The notes beneath the pieces are model-generated. The model was given only the letters and a program-made list of their open reading frames with translations. It was not told the origin of the DNA and searched no databases. Below, one piece after another: positions 8,768 to 17,292 of a stretch of 64,000 nucleotides of DNA (within the stretch, counting starts at the first letter, position 1; each line of letters opens with the position of its first letter). Position numbers and translations under genes: made by a program. The DNA lies in NCBI RefSeq assembly GCF_025264625.1, contig NZ_CP093313.1, forward strand, positions 6,014,001 to 6,078,000. Reading direction: 5' to 3'. This DNA is from Occallatibacter riparius. Its GTDB lineage: Bacteria > Acidobacteriota > Terriglobia > Terriglobales > Acidobacteriaceae.

Positions 8768-11086
8768 TTATCGCGCCGTAGCCTCGTAGCGCCCGTAGAA
8801 CTGCGTGTACTCCTGCGAGCGGGTTTCAACATCATTTGCTAAGACACTGTAGGTAACGCCCGCGTTCTTCAGCAGGCGGATGGCCCGTGAAATCGAGGCC
8901 CGCTGGGTAAACGCGGATCTCGCTACAACAATCACGCTGTCCACGCGCCGCGAAAGCACAAGCGCATCAACAACGGGCAGCAACGGCGGCGTGTCGATAA
9001 CCACGTAGTTGAAATCACGGCGCCATTCCTCCAAAAGCCTGAGCATCTTCGTCGATGAGAGTAGCTCCGCTGGCGACTTCAAGATCGCTCCCGCGGGCAG
9101 GAACGTCAACCCGGCGATCGATTCGATCTGCACCATGGGAGAGCCAACAGTAACTCCCCGCAGCGTCTCACTTAGACCGATCTCAGATTCTCGGTTCAGA
9201 ATCCTGCTGAGGTTTGCGCGCCGAAGATCGGCATCGACCAGCAGCACCTTATTGCGATTCTCGGTAAGAACGCCGGCAAGGTTTAAGGCGGTAAAGCTCT
9301 TTCCCTCGTTCGCGCTCGCACTCGCGATCATCAGCGTCCGCGGAATACCACCCCCGCCACGCATCACCAGCGACGTACGCACCCAGCGGAACGCCTCCGC
9401 TATATCATGTGCTTCCTCCTCAGGCTCATCCACGGCAGCCGGCAGCAGGCGCGTAGCACTGCTCGTTCCGTACGCCTTCAGCACTCGACTGGCTTGAGAA
9501 GCCCGTGATAGTTGATCCTGAGGAATAACGCCCAGAAGAGGACCCTGCGCTGCAGTTTCGATTTCCAGCAGAGTACGAAGTCTGTGGTCGGTCGACTCCA
9601 GCAGAAAGGCCAGGAGAATACCGATGACGATCCCGCCTGCTAAACCCCCTGCCATAAAGACGCGGAGTGCGGGCTTGGCAGGACTCCCGGGTACAGCGGC
9701 TGGATCCACCACGTTCAAGCCGCTTGAACGCAAGCCTGCCAGCACTTCAGCTTCCTTGAGCTTCTGCAGAAGAGCCTCATAAAGCGTTCGGCTCGAGTCT
9801 GCTTCATTCTTGGCGATGTTGTAAGCAATGGCCCGATCGTTCATCTGCGAAGCGAGCGCTTCTTGCTCAACCATCTTTCTTCTCGTAGCCTGTTCCTGAG
9901 AAAGGGCAAGCTCGTAGTCGCTCTTGGCGCTCTTGGTGATATTTGCAAGTTCCGACTGAATCGTTGCCTCCAGAGCCTGCTTCTTCTCCTTTAGCTCAAT
10001 CAGCTTCGGGTGCGCCGATCCGTATTCAGTAGCCGCCTGCGCATACTGCACATTCAAATCGTCCATCTGTTGCTTGAGATGTGTGATCAACGGAGTCCAG
10101 TTCTGCGGCTGCTGAGCACCACCACCTACCCCAGACGTCCCCACCAGGTTGGCCATGGCTTCCACGTCACCTGTGCGCGCCATGTTATAGATTGCCTGCT
10201 TTGTGACACGGTTCCCTTCCGCCGTGATCACGTCTTTGTTCAGCTGCTCCAGCCCGCTCTCAACGATGGTCTGGCCTTTATCCGCGCTGAACATTCCAGA
10301 TTCTTTCTGGAGATCGACGACCCGCTGCTGCGATGTTTCCACCTCAGACTTCAGTTCAACCAACTGACGGCGGAGAAATGTTGTAGCTCTGATCGTTGCG
10401 TCGTAGCGGCCCCGGATATCGTAATCGACGAAGTCATTAACCAGCTTGTTTACGATTGCGGCCGCCATCTCCGGATTCGAACTCGAATAGCTCACGGAGA
10501 TCAGGCGAGCGCCCGGCAGAATGTCGACTTTCAAACCCTTTTTGTACTTGGCCAGAATTTCGGCTCGCTTCAGAGGCGACTGCTCCAGCGGCAGTGCCAT
10601 CTGCCTCCGCGCTTCCGCCGTGTTCAGCCGAGGCTTGAAGGCAAACTCTTTTGTGTCCGCAAGGTTCAGCTCCTTTATAACCTGCAGCGCAAGCGAGTCC
10701 GACTCCATAAGGGTGACGTCTGTTTGGAGCGTCGCAAAGGAGTCGAACACCGCTGCATTAGCCGACGTTGGATCGCCAACTGACAGCTGCCCTGTCTGTT
10801 GGGTCACCAACTGAAGTCTGGATGTCGCCGTGTATTTGGCAGGCATCAAGAATGAGGTGGCAACCGCCAGGATGAAAACAGCTGGAATCGATATATAGAG
10901 ACACAGCCTCCGCCTCCAGATGACCCGGAGCGGTTCGAAGATATCAAAAGACGCGGCAGCTTTAGGCTCTTCGCTTGCAGCGAAGGTCGCTGGTGATAGG
11001 CCAACCTGCTGAGGCAACAGTCGGCTTGCCGGCGGCATGGGTTCCTCCGGCAGCACGTTTCCCCTCGGTTCGTGAATGCGGCTCAT
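8768..11086 (-). CDS. Polysaccharide co-polymerase with BY-kinase domain (Wzc-like)
   Basis: 772 residues. It has an N-terminal cytoplasmic stretch, a first membrane helix (VFILAVATSFLM), a long periplasmic Wzz/coiled-coil region, and a second membrane helix (VFMAGGLAGGIVIGILLAFL). A C-terminal kinase follows, with Walker A SANEGKS near residue 590, Walker A-prime VLLVDADLRR and Walker B VVIDTPP. The extreme C-terminus carries a tyrosine cluster (EYTQFYGRYEA), the autophosphorylation tail of bacterial tyrosine kinases. It controls chain length and export with the Wza-like protein. The start has GAGGAG six bases upstream. Kinase and Wzz parts are fused in one chain, as in proteobacterial Wzc. 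Confidence 0.93.
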   Translation of the reverse strand: MSRIHEPRGNVLPEEPMPPASRLLPQQVGLSPATFAASEEPKAAASFDIFEPLRVIWRRRLCLYISIPAVFILAVATSFLMPAKYTATSRLQLVTQQTGQLSVGDPTSANAAVFDSFATLQTDVTLMESDSLALQVIKELNLADTKEFAFKPRLNTAEARRQMALPLEQSPLKRAEILAKYKKGLKVDILPGARLISVSYSSSNPEMAAAIVNKLVNDFVDYDIRGRYDATIRATTFLRRQLVELKSEVETSQQRVVDLQKESGMFSADKGQTIVESGLEQLNKDVITAEGNRVTKQAIYNMARTGDVEAMANLVGTSGVGGGAQQPQNWTPLITHLKQQMDDLNVQYAQAATEYGSAHPKLIELKEKKQALEATIQSELANITKSAKSDYELALSQEQATRRKMVEQEALASQMNDRAIAYNIAKNEADSSRTLYEALLQKLKEAEVLAGLRSSGLNVVDPAAVPGSPAKPALRVFMAGGLAGGIVIGILLAFLLESTDHRLRTLLEIETAAQGPLLGVIPQDQLSRASQASRVLKAYGTSSATRLLPAAVDEPEEEAHDIAEAFRWVRTSLVMRGGGGIPRTLMIASASANEGKSFTALNLAGVLTENRNKVLLVDADLRRANLSRILNRESEIGLSETLRGVTVGSPMVQIESIAGLTFLPAGAILKSPAELLSSTKMLRLLEEWRRDFNYVVIDTPPLLPVVDALVLSRRVDSVIVVARSAFTQRASISRAIRLLKNAGVTYSVLANDVETRSQEYTQFYGRYEATAR

Positions 11087-11107
11087 GAGCTCCTCTAATC
11101 CAAATCA

Positions 11108-12331
11108 CTAGCTGACTGCGACAGGCTGCAGAGTTTCGACCGCCGCGCTTCCTTCCAGTACAGAGGCGGCATGGTTTACAACGGCCCTAATCTGAGCCTC
11201 CGTAATGTGTGGGAACATCGGCAGCGATACGATCTCCGCGGAAACGGCTTCAGTGATCGGGAAATCGCCAACGCTGTACCCCAGATGTTTGTACGCCTTC
11301 TGCAGATGCAGTGGAACGGGATAGTGGATCGCGGTTCCTACCTTTGCCTCAGCCATCCGCTCCCGGAACTCATCGCGATTGCGCACACGAATGACGTACA
11401 GATGGTAAACAGCCTTCGAGTGCACCAGCTCGAAGGGCAGCACCACGTCAGCGTTCGTCTCGGCAAGAAGTTCGTTGTACCGCTTCGCCGCCGCACGCCG
11501 TTGCAGATTCCCCTGCGCCAGGTTCCTTAGCTTCACACGCAGAAATCCCGCCTGGATCGCATCGAGTCGACCGTTGTAGCCCTCGACGTCGTGGTAGTAC
11601 TTCTGCGCTTGCCCGTGGTCCCGGATGATCCGAATCTTGCGCGCAACATCCTCGCTGTTGGTGGTTACGGCTCCCGCCTCTCCACACGCTCCGAGATTCT
11701 TCCCCGGATAGAAGCTAAAGGCCGCCGCGTGCCCGATTGAGCCAGCGCGCAGCCATGCGTTCTGCTTCACCGAGAAATACTCGGCGCCGTGCGCCTGACA
11801 TGCATCCTCAACCACAAGGAGTCCAAACTCTTCGGCAACCGCCAGGATCGGATCCATGTCAGCCATTTGTCCGTACAAGTGAACCGGAATAACAGCCTTC
11901 ACGCGCAAACCTAGATCCGAGGTCACTACATTCCCAGAAGCGTCACGGTGGCACTTCGTCGTGATAAACTCCCTCACCTTGGCCGCGGACATGTTGTACG
12001 TGCGCTCGTCAATATCGACAAAATACGGGCGCGCACCGGACTGCGAAATCGCTTCCGCAGTCGCAATAAAGGTGTTGGCCACCGTGATGACTGCGTCGCC
12101 CGCTTGCACACCCAATGCCATTAGAGCGAACCGCAGTGCGTCCGTTCCGTTCGCCACTCCGACGCAATTCGTCGCCCCTGTGAACGTCGCGAACTCCCGC
12201 TCGAACGCCTCCAGTTCAGTCCCGCCAATGAATGCCGCCGAATTGAGCGCCTTGCGCAGAACCTCAACGAACTCTTCCTGCAGTTCGCGATGTGGCGTTA
12301 CTAGATCAAGAAACGGAATCTCTCTATTCAT
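11108..12331 (-). CDS. DegT/DnrJ/EryC1/StrS sugar aminotransferase, WbpE-like
   Basis: 407 residues from the ATG at 12331 (MNREIPFLDLVTPHRELQEE), preceded by AGGGGG. It overlaps the acetyltransferase stop by eight bases, indicating translational coupling. PLP-binding landmarks are present: ANGTDALRFAL, VVEDACQAHGA and FSFYPGKNLGACGEAG, whose Lys is the expected Schiff-base residue. Coupled with a WbpB-like dehydrogenase and a WbpD-like acetyltransferase, the likely reaction is amination of a UDP-3-keto-GlcNAc(A) intermediate at C3. That assignment rests on gene order as much as on sequence. Confidence 0.87.
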   Translation of the reverse strand: MNREIPFLDLVTPHRELQEEFVEVLRKALNSAAFIGGTELEAFEREFATFTGATNCVGVANGTDALRFALMALGVQAGDAVITVANTFIATAEAISQSGARPYFVDIDERTYNMSAAKVREFITTKCHRDASGNVVTSDLGLRVKAVIPVHLYGQMADMDPILAVAEEFGLLVVEDACQAHGAEYFSVKQNAWLRAGSIGHAAAFSFYPGKNLGACGEAGAVTTNSEDVARKIRIIRDHGQAQKYYHDVEGYNGRLDAIQAGFLRVKLRNLAQGNLQRRAAAKRYNELLAETNADVVLPFELVHSKAVYHLYVIRVRNRDEFRERMAEAKVGTAIHYPVPLHLQKAYKHLGYSVGDFPITEAVSAEIVSLPMFPHITEAQIRAVVNHAASVLEGSAAVETLQPVAVS

Positions 12332-12836
12332 TTGTGCCCCCTGGCGCCTCAGCGCGGCGAAGATATCGACGAACTCTTGCTGGATTTCCGGCGACGATCG
12401 TGTCGGCCGGCACATCTCTCGTAACCACACTGCCTGCCCCTACAATCGCGTTCTCTCCTATGGTGACCTTTGAGAGAATCGTCGCACCCGATCCGATCGA
12501 GGCCCCTTCCTTCACGATCGTTGGTTCCACTTTCCAGTCGGCTTCCGTCTGAAGCTTGCCGTCAGTCGTGGAGCGGGGATAGGAATCGTTGATGAAGACG
12601 ACTCCGTGACCGATGAACACGCCATCCTCAATCGTCACGCCCTCGCAAATAAAGCTATGACTCGAGATCTTGCAGCGTTTCCCGACCGTTGCGTTCTTTT
12701 GAATCTCCACGAACGCGCCGACCTTTGTCTCGTCACCGATCTCGCATCCGTAGAGGTTGATAAACTTCGAAAGCTTGACATCGCGCCCGAGTTTCACATC
12801 GGGAGCTATGCAGAGATATTGATCTATAACATTCAT
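12324..12836 (-). CDS. Hexapeptide N-acetyltransferase, WbpD-like
   Basis: 170 residues from the ATG at 12836 with AGAGGGG upstream. Longer frames run through an apparently non-coding 73-base gap. The sequence is almost entirely left-handed beta-helix repeats (VKLGRDVKLSKFINLYGCEI, TVGKRCKISSHSFICEGVTI, VFIGHGVVFIND, IGENAIVGAGSVVTRDVP) and ends with VAGNPARV. VFINDSYPRS matches the active-site loop of sugar 3-N-acetyltransferases of the WbpD/WlbB type. Between WbpB-like and WbpE-like genes it would acetylate the newly introduced 3-amino group. Confidence 0.85.
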   Translation of the reverse strand: MNVIDQYLCIAPDVKLGRDVKLSKFINLYGCEIGDETKVGAFVEIQKNATVGKRCKISSHSFICEGVTIEDGVFIGHGVVFINDSYPRSTTDGKLQTEADWKVEPTIVKEGASIGSGATILSKVTIGENAIVGAGSVVTRDVPADTIVAGNPARVRRYLRRAEAPGGTNE

Positions 12837-12909
12837 GCGGCCCCTCTGAATTAGCTTCTCTGCTGAACAGCAGTGGATCAGCCTTCCTCCACTGCAGCCC
12901 GGCCTGCCT

Positions 12910-14013
12910 TTACGAGATGACTGGAACGATCCCTGGAGCAACCGCGCTCGCCACCGTGTCGACCATACCGATCGGGCCCAGGTTGGCCGGCGTTGGGAAT
13001 TGCCCTGTCCGATTGAAGCGCACGATGCTGCCGCGCTCCTTCAATGACATCGCAGCAGACTCCAGAAGCTTGACTACCCGAAGGCCGGCAATGCCATCAT
13101 TGATCGGTGTGACATTGTTGTTGATGCAGTCCACGAAATACTCGACTTCGGACCTCAGCGCCTCGGTCTGATCGATCTTCGGGCACCACATATCACCCGA
13201 CCTGTAGCTAACCAGGAGGTCATACACGCCGCTGCCGTTCGTGATAGCCACGCCCTTGTCATAGACCTTTATCTTCTCGTCTGCATCCAGATCGTTCCAC
13301 ACCAGCATCTTCTTTTCTCCGCCAAGAAGCGTAGTGCGAACCTTAACCGGCGACAGCCAGTTAACGTTGATATGCGCAATGACGTTCTCAGGGAAATAAA
13401 TGGTAATGTATGCAACGTCGGCGTGGCCGTTCAGATGACGTTCGCCTGTGGCAACAAGAGCTTCGGGCTCTTTCTGAATCAGATAATCCATGATCGACAA
13501 GTCATGGGGAGCCAGATCCCAGATCACATCGATGTCATGGCGGAACAGTCCCAGATTCACTCGGGTCGAATCGTAGTAATACAGTTTCCCCAACGTTCCG
13601 TCATCCACCAGCTGCCGCATCTTCTTCACTGCGCCAGTGAAGAGGAACGTGTGATCCACCATGATCTGAAGGTTGCGGGAGCTGGCGAGGCTGATCAGTT
13701 CCTCTGCTTCGGCAACAGACGCAGTGAAAGGCTTTTCGACGAACACGTGCTTGCCGTTCATCAAGGCTGCCTTCGCGATCTCATAATGCGTCCAGACCGG
13801 CGTAACAATGGCGACGGCGTCGATGCCAGGAGCATTCAGCACGTCGTTGTAGTCGGTGCTCAGCTGAACATGTGGATGAGCCTGGCTCGCCCTCTTCAGG
13901 CTGGCTGAGCTGCGATCGCTGATCGCAACGAGTTCACACTTGTCGGGTATGTGACAGTTGCGAGCCACGTTGGGGCCCCAATATCCATAGCCTATTACGC
14001 CAAACTTGATCAC
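12910..14013 (-). CDS. Gfo/Idh/MocA oxidoreductase, WbpB/WlbA-like
   Basis: 367 residues. The N-terminal Rossmann motif is VIGYGYWGPNVARN, followed by the family EKP motif (VFVEKPFTAS) and WDLAPHDLSIMDYL in the substrate domain, which carries the catalytic His region. WlbA/WbpB enzymes oxidise C3 of UDP-GlcNAcA. This is the first gene of a three-gene module with the acetyltransferase and aminotransferase. A WbpA-type UDP-GlcNAc 6-dehydrogenase, needed to supply the uronic acid, is not in the window. Cytoplasmic. Confidence 0.87.
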   Translation of the reverse strand: MIKFGVIGYGYWGPNVARNCHIPDKCELVAISDRSSASLKRASQAHPHVQLSTDYNDVLNAPGIDAVAIVTPVWTHYEIAKAALMNGKHVFVEKPFTASVAEAEELISLASSRNLQIMVDHTFLFTGAVKKMRQLVDDGTLGKLYYYDSTRVNLGLFRHDIDVIWDLAPHDLSIMDYLIQKEPEALVATGERHLNGHADVAYITIYFPENVIAHINVNWLSPVKVRTTLLGGEKKMLVWNDLDADEKIKVYDKGVAITNGSGVYDLLVSYRSGDMWCPKIDQTEALRSEVEYFVDCINNNVTPINDGIAGLRVVKLLESAAMSLKERGSIVRFNRTGQFPTPANLGPIGMVDTVASAVAPGIVPVIS

Positions 14014-14113
14014 GGTTTTGCCACCTCATTTAGATTTGCCCTGTTTCCAGCAGGGCTGATAGCTGGGGAATGTTTGATTTGTCTTGCCGGGGACCAGAAC
14101 GTGAATCGCGCGA

Positions 14114-15259
14114 TTAGTACGCGCCTTTAACCACGGCCCTGGGCGTTTGCATCAGAATCTTGAAGTCCAGCCACGGAGACCAATCCTCCGCGTACCGCAG
14201 GTCCAAACGAACCATCTCGTCGAATCCCACCTGGCTTCGCGCGGTAACTTGCCACAAGCCCGTAATTCCCGGCTTAACCTGCAGAATGCGGCGGCGATGC
14301 CACGGCTTGTACGCGGCCACCTCGTACGCAATCCCGGGACGTGGCCCAACCAGCGACATATCGCCCTTCAGCACGTTCAGAAACTGCGGCAGCTCATCCA
14401 TGCTTGTCTTGCGCAGGATCTTGCCGATGGGAGTGATCCGGTTGTCGTTGGCTAGCTTGTATACACCAGCCTTGCCGTCAGCGGGCACCTTCTCAGCGAC
14501 TCCCGCGATAAGCTTCGCCATATATTCCCGATGCTGGCTCGAATCGTTATTCGCCCGCATGGTCCGAAACTTGTATAGGGTGAACTCCCGCCCATCCCTT
14601 CCCACCCGCTTCTGGCGGAAGAAGATCGGGCCTTCCGACGTCATGCGGATTGCCACGGCAATAATGGCAAACATCGGGGCGCTCACAAGCAGTGCAAAGC
14701 AACTGCCCAGCATGTCCATGGCGCGCTTCACACGAAGATGCCCCCGCCGCGTCTTTTCCCTCGTAGTGAGATCGGGATAGAACCGCGGATTCTTGTCGTG
14801 TCCAAGCCTGTTCTCGTCCCATTCATCGGGAAACAGATAGAACGAGATGCTAATCTGGCTGACCTGCTCAAAGGTCAGTTGCTCAGCTAGAGCGCCGTTC
14901 ACCCGCTGCAGAATGCTCGAGATCGCCGTATTCCGAAGCGTGCGATCGATCTCCGTGAGGAGCATCCCAACGACAGAGCCCTCCTCGTACCAGCCGATCA
15001 CGTCTGTGTCTCTCAGCGTTGGCAGCATCGCCTCGATGATCTGGTCAGATACGCGCATCCCTCCCTTGGACCCATGGTCCGCGCGCTTTCCGGCGTCGAT
15101 CAGGACGAGCAGGACCCCTTCCTTCGAACGCTCGCTGCGCTTCCGTTCCACCACAATCCGGCGACGGAAAGAATGCTGCGTAAGCACCTCGGCCTCTGTT
15201 GCCATCGTCAGCTCGGGCTGAAACTCAACGAGAGCCGAATTCTCACTTCGTCTTGACAT
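14114..15259 (-). CDS. Polyprenyl-phosphate sugar-1-phosphate transferase with degenerate GGDEF-like N-terminus
   Basis: 381 residues from the ATG at 15259 with AAAGGAA upstream. Residues about 48-145 (GVLLVLIDAGKRADHG, then TLRDTDVIGWYEEGSVVGMLL) follow the pattern of a diguanylate-cyclase fold, but the GGDEF signature is lost (YEEGS occupies that place). A single re-entrant-type helix (183-205) precedes the bacterial sugar transferase domain: FFRQKRVGRDGREFTLYKFR, the DELPQFLNVLKGDMSLVGPRP signature, and KPGITGLWQVTARS. The enzyme starts repeat-unit assembly on undecaprenyl phosphate. The usual WbaP/WcaJ four-helix N-terminus is absent. Confidence 0.9.
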   Translation of the reverse strand: MSRRSENSALVEFQPELTMATEAEVLTQHSFRRRIVVERKRSERSKEGVLLVLIDAGKRADHGSKGGMRVSDQIIEAMLPTLRDTDVIGWYEEGSVVGMLLTEIDRTLRNTAISSILQRVNGALAEQLTFEQVSQISISFYLFPDEWDENRLGHDKNPRFYPDLTTREKTRRGHLRVKRAMDMLGSCFALLVSAPMFAIIAVAIRMTSEGPIFFRQKRVGRDGREFTLYKFRTMRANNDSSQHREYMAKLIAGVAEKVPADGKAGVYKLANDNRITPIGKILRKTSMDELPQFLNVLKGDMSLVGPRPGIAYEVAAYKPWHRRRILQVKPGITGLWQVTARSQVGFDEMVRLDLRYAEDWSPWLDFKILMQTPRAVVKGAY

Positions 15260-15528
15260 CGCGATGATTCCTTTCAGGGAATTTAGGCGACACCGGATAC
15301 ATCGTTCCGGTTTGCTGGGCCCATGCAGGGAGAAGACACGTCTCATGCAGACCCGTGCGCCGGGTCGCAAGGCTTATCGAACAAACAAGGAGGAGTTTGA
15401 AGAAGGTTTTGAAAAGCGGCTGCCAGATCAGCCGGCGCGCCCTTCGCTCCCGCTCGTCAACACATCCCGAGCGGCTGACGCCGAGTCGCCTGGTGAGGAA
15501 GCATTTAGTTCCGCGTGAGTTCACGCGC

Positions 15529-16128
15529 TCAGTACATCGCCCTCGAAGCGGCCATGATGGGGTTCGCGTGGAGCGGAGTGGAAAACTGCGAAGCGCTTGC
15601 AGGTTCGACGTCGCTTGCAGGAAGCTCCACCGCAACGGACTGAGACAGCATCTCCACCGATACGATGAGGCGGTAAGTGTTCTTCTTCCGCAACAGGATG
15701 CCTTCCAGCCCTTTCAGCGACCCGCGTGTTACTCGCACTCGTTCGCCACAGTTTAGGAATGGGTGTGGCTCCACCTGCAGCGGGCCTTCCACGCACCTGC
15801 GGATCGCATCAATCTCAGGATTCGTAATCAGCGCATCCTGTCCGCCTCGGGTCAGAATCATGTGAACACCGGGCGTTGATACCACCTGGAGCCTGCGATT
15901 CATAGCCGGCTTCACGAATACGTAGCAAGGAAACAGGGGAAGAGAGATCACCTTTTTCCTGTCCTTCCACTGGCGCAGGGTGTCATACAAGGGCAGAAAC
16001 ACCTCCAGCCCCTTGCTGAGCAGCATGTCCGCCACGGTCTTTTCGTGCTGGTGCTTCGTGTACAGCGCCCACCAGCCCGACGCTTCATATGTATCGAGTT
16101 CTGGTCTGCTCAGATTCATCTCTGTCAC
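15529..16128 (-). CDS. NusG-family specialised antiterminator (UpxY/RfaH-like)
   Basis: 199 residues from a GTG at 16128 with GGAG seven bases upstream; an ATG three codons later is the alternative. The N-terminal NGN domain (about 18-115: GWWALYTKHQHEKTVADMLL, EVFLPLY, PLFPCYVFVKP) is followed by a KOW domain (CGERVRVTRGSLKGLEGILL). Such paralogues of NusG bind RNA polymerase and promote read-through of long capsule operons. Its place as the gene ahead of the sugar transferase fits that role. The last 25 residues are a non-conserved tail. A 269-base gap separates it from the next gene. Confidence 0.87.
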   Translation of the reverse strand: MTEMNLSRPELDTYEASGWWALYTKHQHEKTVADMLLSKGLEVFLPLYDTLRQWKDRKKVISLPLFPCYVFVKPAMNRRLQVVSTPGVHMILTRGGQDALITNPEIDAIRRCVEGPLQVEPHPFLNCGERVRVTRGSLKGLEGILLRKKNTYRLIVSVEMLSQSVAVELPASDVEPASASQFSTPLHANPIMAASRAMY

Positions 16129-16170
16129 TTACTCTCTCCACCTTCACCGGCGGCCGCGTCCGAAACTGCG

Positions 16171-16202
16171 CATAGCTTCGCCCTGTGAGTTACAGGATCT
16201 TT
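16171..16202 (-). repeat. Copy 2 of a structured leader repeat upstream of the antiterminator gene
   Basis: On the minus strand this carries the 16-base core ACTCACAGGGCGAAGC (16175-16190). It can form CCTGT/ACAGG with an A-C mismatch, then GGC-GAA-GCT. It lies about 43 bases upstream of the antiterminator start, inside its likely leader RNA. The same core recurs 157 bases further upstream. Confidence 0.6.
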
Positions 16203-16323
16203 CCCGTGCCCAAAAGCTTTGCTTGGTTGAAATCCGACTAAGCTCCCGTAGCCCCCGCTCCGGTGCTTGTCAGTGGAGCGCATGGGGTTGCGCTCTTTTA
16301 AATACCAGCAAGACGTGATGCGC

Positions 16324-16356
16324 TTGCTATGGCTTCGCCCTGTGAGTCACAAGACC
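16324..16356 (-). repeat. Copy 1 of the structured leader repeat
   Basis: On the minus strand the core ACTCACAGGGCGAAGC (16332-16347) sits in a perfect 6-pair hairpin CTTGTG-ACT-CACAGG (one pair is a T-G wobble), followed by GGC-GAA-GCC. Compared with the downstream copy, T-G becomes C-G and C becomes T in pairing positions, which looks like maintained structure. The remaining 16129-16502 stretch between the PilZ gene and the antiterminator gene shows no other convincing feature. Confidence 0.6.
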
Positions 16357-16502
16357 CGCCTTTAACAAAAAGTCAAACTAGTTCAGCCGGCCCGCTCAAT
16401 TTACGTGCGATAAGTTGCCGTTTGAACTTTAGTGGTGCAAGCACTCCATTCATGACAATTCCGACTACTCTACTCGTGAAACTTGAGCCCTTAAGAGAAA
16501 GA

Positions 16503-16799
16503 TCAACGCCTAAGCAATCGTGATGCCGAGATCTTAGCCCCAAGAAGTCCCAGTTCTGCGACCCGAACGATCACTCCGTGGCAGCTGACGCAGGTGCTGG
16601 TCACCTTTTCCGTTTGCATCGGCAAAGAGAACTGCATCTCGATCCGCGAGCCAGGCTTTATCGCCGAATCCGCACGGAATAGAACCCCGGTTGTGCTGAT
16701 GTTGATCAACATGCCTTCGCGCCACTCCTTTGACCCGCGGAAGCGGTAGCGAAGGACTGTACTGATCGACAACCGCGACGCACGAGGTTTTTGCGGCAT
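16503..16799 (-). CDS. PilZ domain protein
   Basis: 98 residues from the ATG at 16799, which has AAAAGGA five bases upstream. In-frame ATGs at 16817 and 16853 would add 6 or 18 residues. It consists only of a PilZ domain: basic start RASRLSISTVLRYRF, the (D/N)xSxxG motif as NISTTGVLF, and the terminal barrel strand GLLGAKIS. The RxxxR element is not canonical (RxxR), so cyclic-di-GMP binding is uncertain. Placed ahead of the exopolysaccharide genes, it may couple a signal to polymer production. It is probably transcribed towards the antiterminator gene. Confidence 0.75.
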   Translation of the reverse strand: MPQKPRASRLSISTVLRYRFRGSKEWREGMLINISTTGVLFRADSAIKPGSRIEMQFSLPMQTEKVTSTCVSCHGVIVRVAELGLLGAKISASRLLRR

Positions 16800-17292
16800 A
16801 CTGTCCTTTTCGGGCATAGGCGCTAAACTCTGCGTTTTTGGAGCAAGGTGCATTTCTTTGCGAGGTCCTTGTCTCAGAATTGCGCAAACTGATGTTGAGT
16901 GAACTGCCTTGGGGGAACTTCGGGGGAACGAATTCAACGTTAGCTTTTGTCTGACCCGCGTGCAATGGCCCTCGCGTCCTTTTTTCAGGTAGCACCTGAG
17001 TGCCACTTTTTTGGCACCCCATGGGCTATTCCATAGAACTCCAAAAAGCCGTTTGGCCGGCCATGGTCCACCCGGGAGGCACGCCATTTTTTCCCTAAAA
17101 CAGGCGAAAACGCCCGTTTCTATGCCATGGTAACCATCAGGTAAATCGATTCATGACCCGAAAAGACTAGCCCAATAGAACTTTTGTACTTGGCCTTTGA
17201 CCAGCAAGTGGTTGACTTCCCCCGGGGCCCCATTGCATAGTTCTATCTACCGCTCTCCCCCCTACCATGCCCCTGCGGGAGGACCCTAAACT
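16800..17292. other. Intergenic region between divergent PilZ and response-regulator genes
   Basis: 493 bases with no convincing gene. An open frame continuing upstream from the PilZ gene to 17087 lacks PilZ-family sequence and good start signals. The right part contains the response-regulator promoter described separately. A minus-strand promoter for the exopolysaccharide locus should lie here, but I could not pick a convincing one. Confidence 0.5.
17212..17241 (+). promoter_or_regulatory. Candidate sigma-70 promoter of the response regulator gene
   Basis: TTGACT (17212-17217), an 18-base spacer and CATAGT (17236-17241). Transcription would begin near 17248, giving a leader of about 45 bases. 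GGGAGGA at 17277-17283 is the ribosome site for the ATG at 17293. Confidence 0.5.

Noticed and set aside
15243..15635. 130-codon minus-strand open frame bridging the antiterminator and sugar transferase genes
   Set aside because: It overlaps both genes and has no internal start with a ribosome site in the gap, although a hydrophobic stretch made me consider a leader peptide.
16129..16502. Cyclic-di-GMP (GEMM-I) riboswitch
   Set aside because: The CACAGGGC string recalls the GEMM core, but the second conserved half (GCAAAGCC with tetraloop receptor) is not in the right place, so I kept it as an unassigned element.
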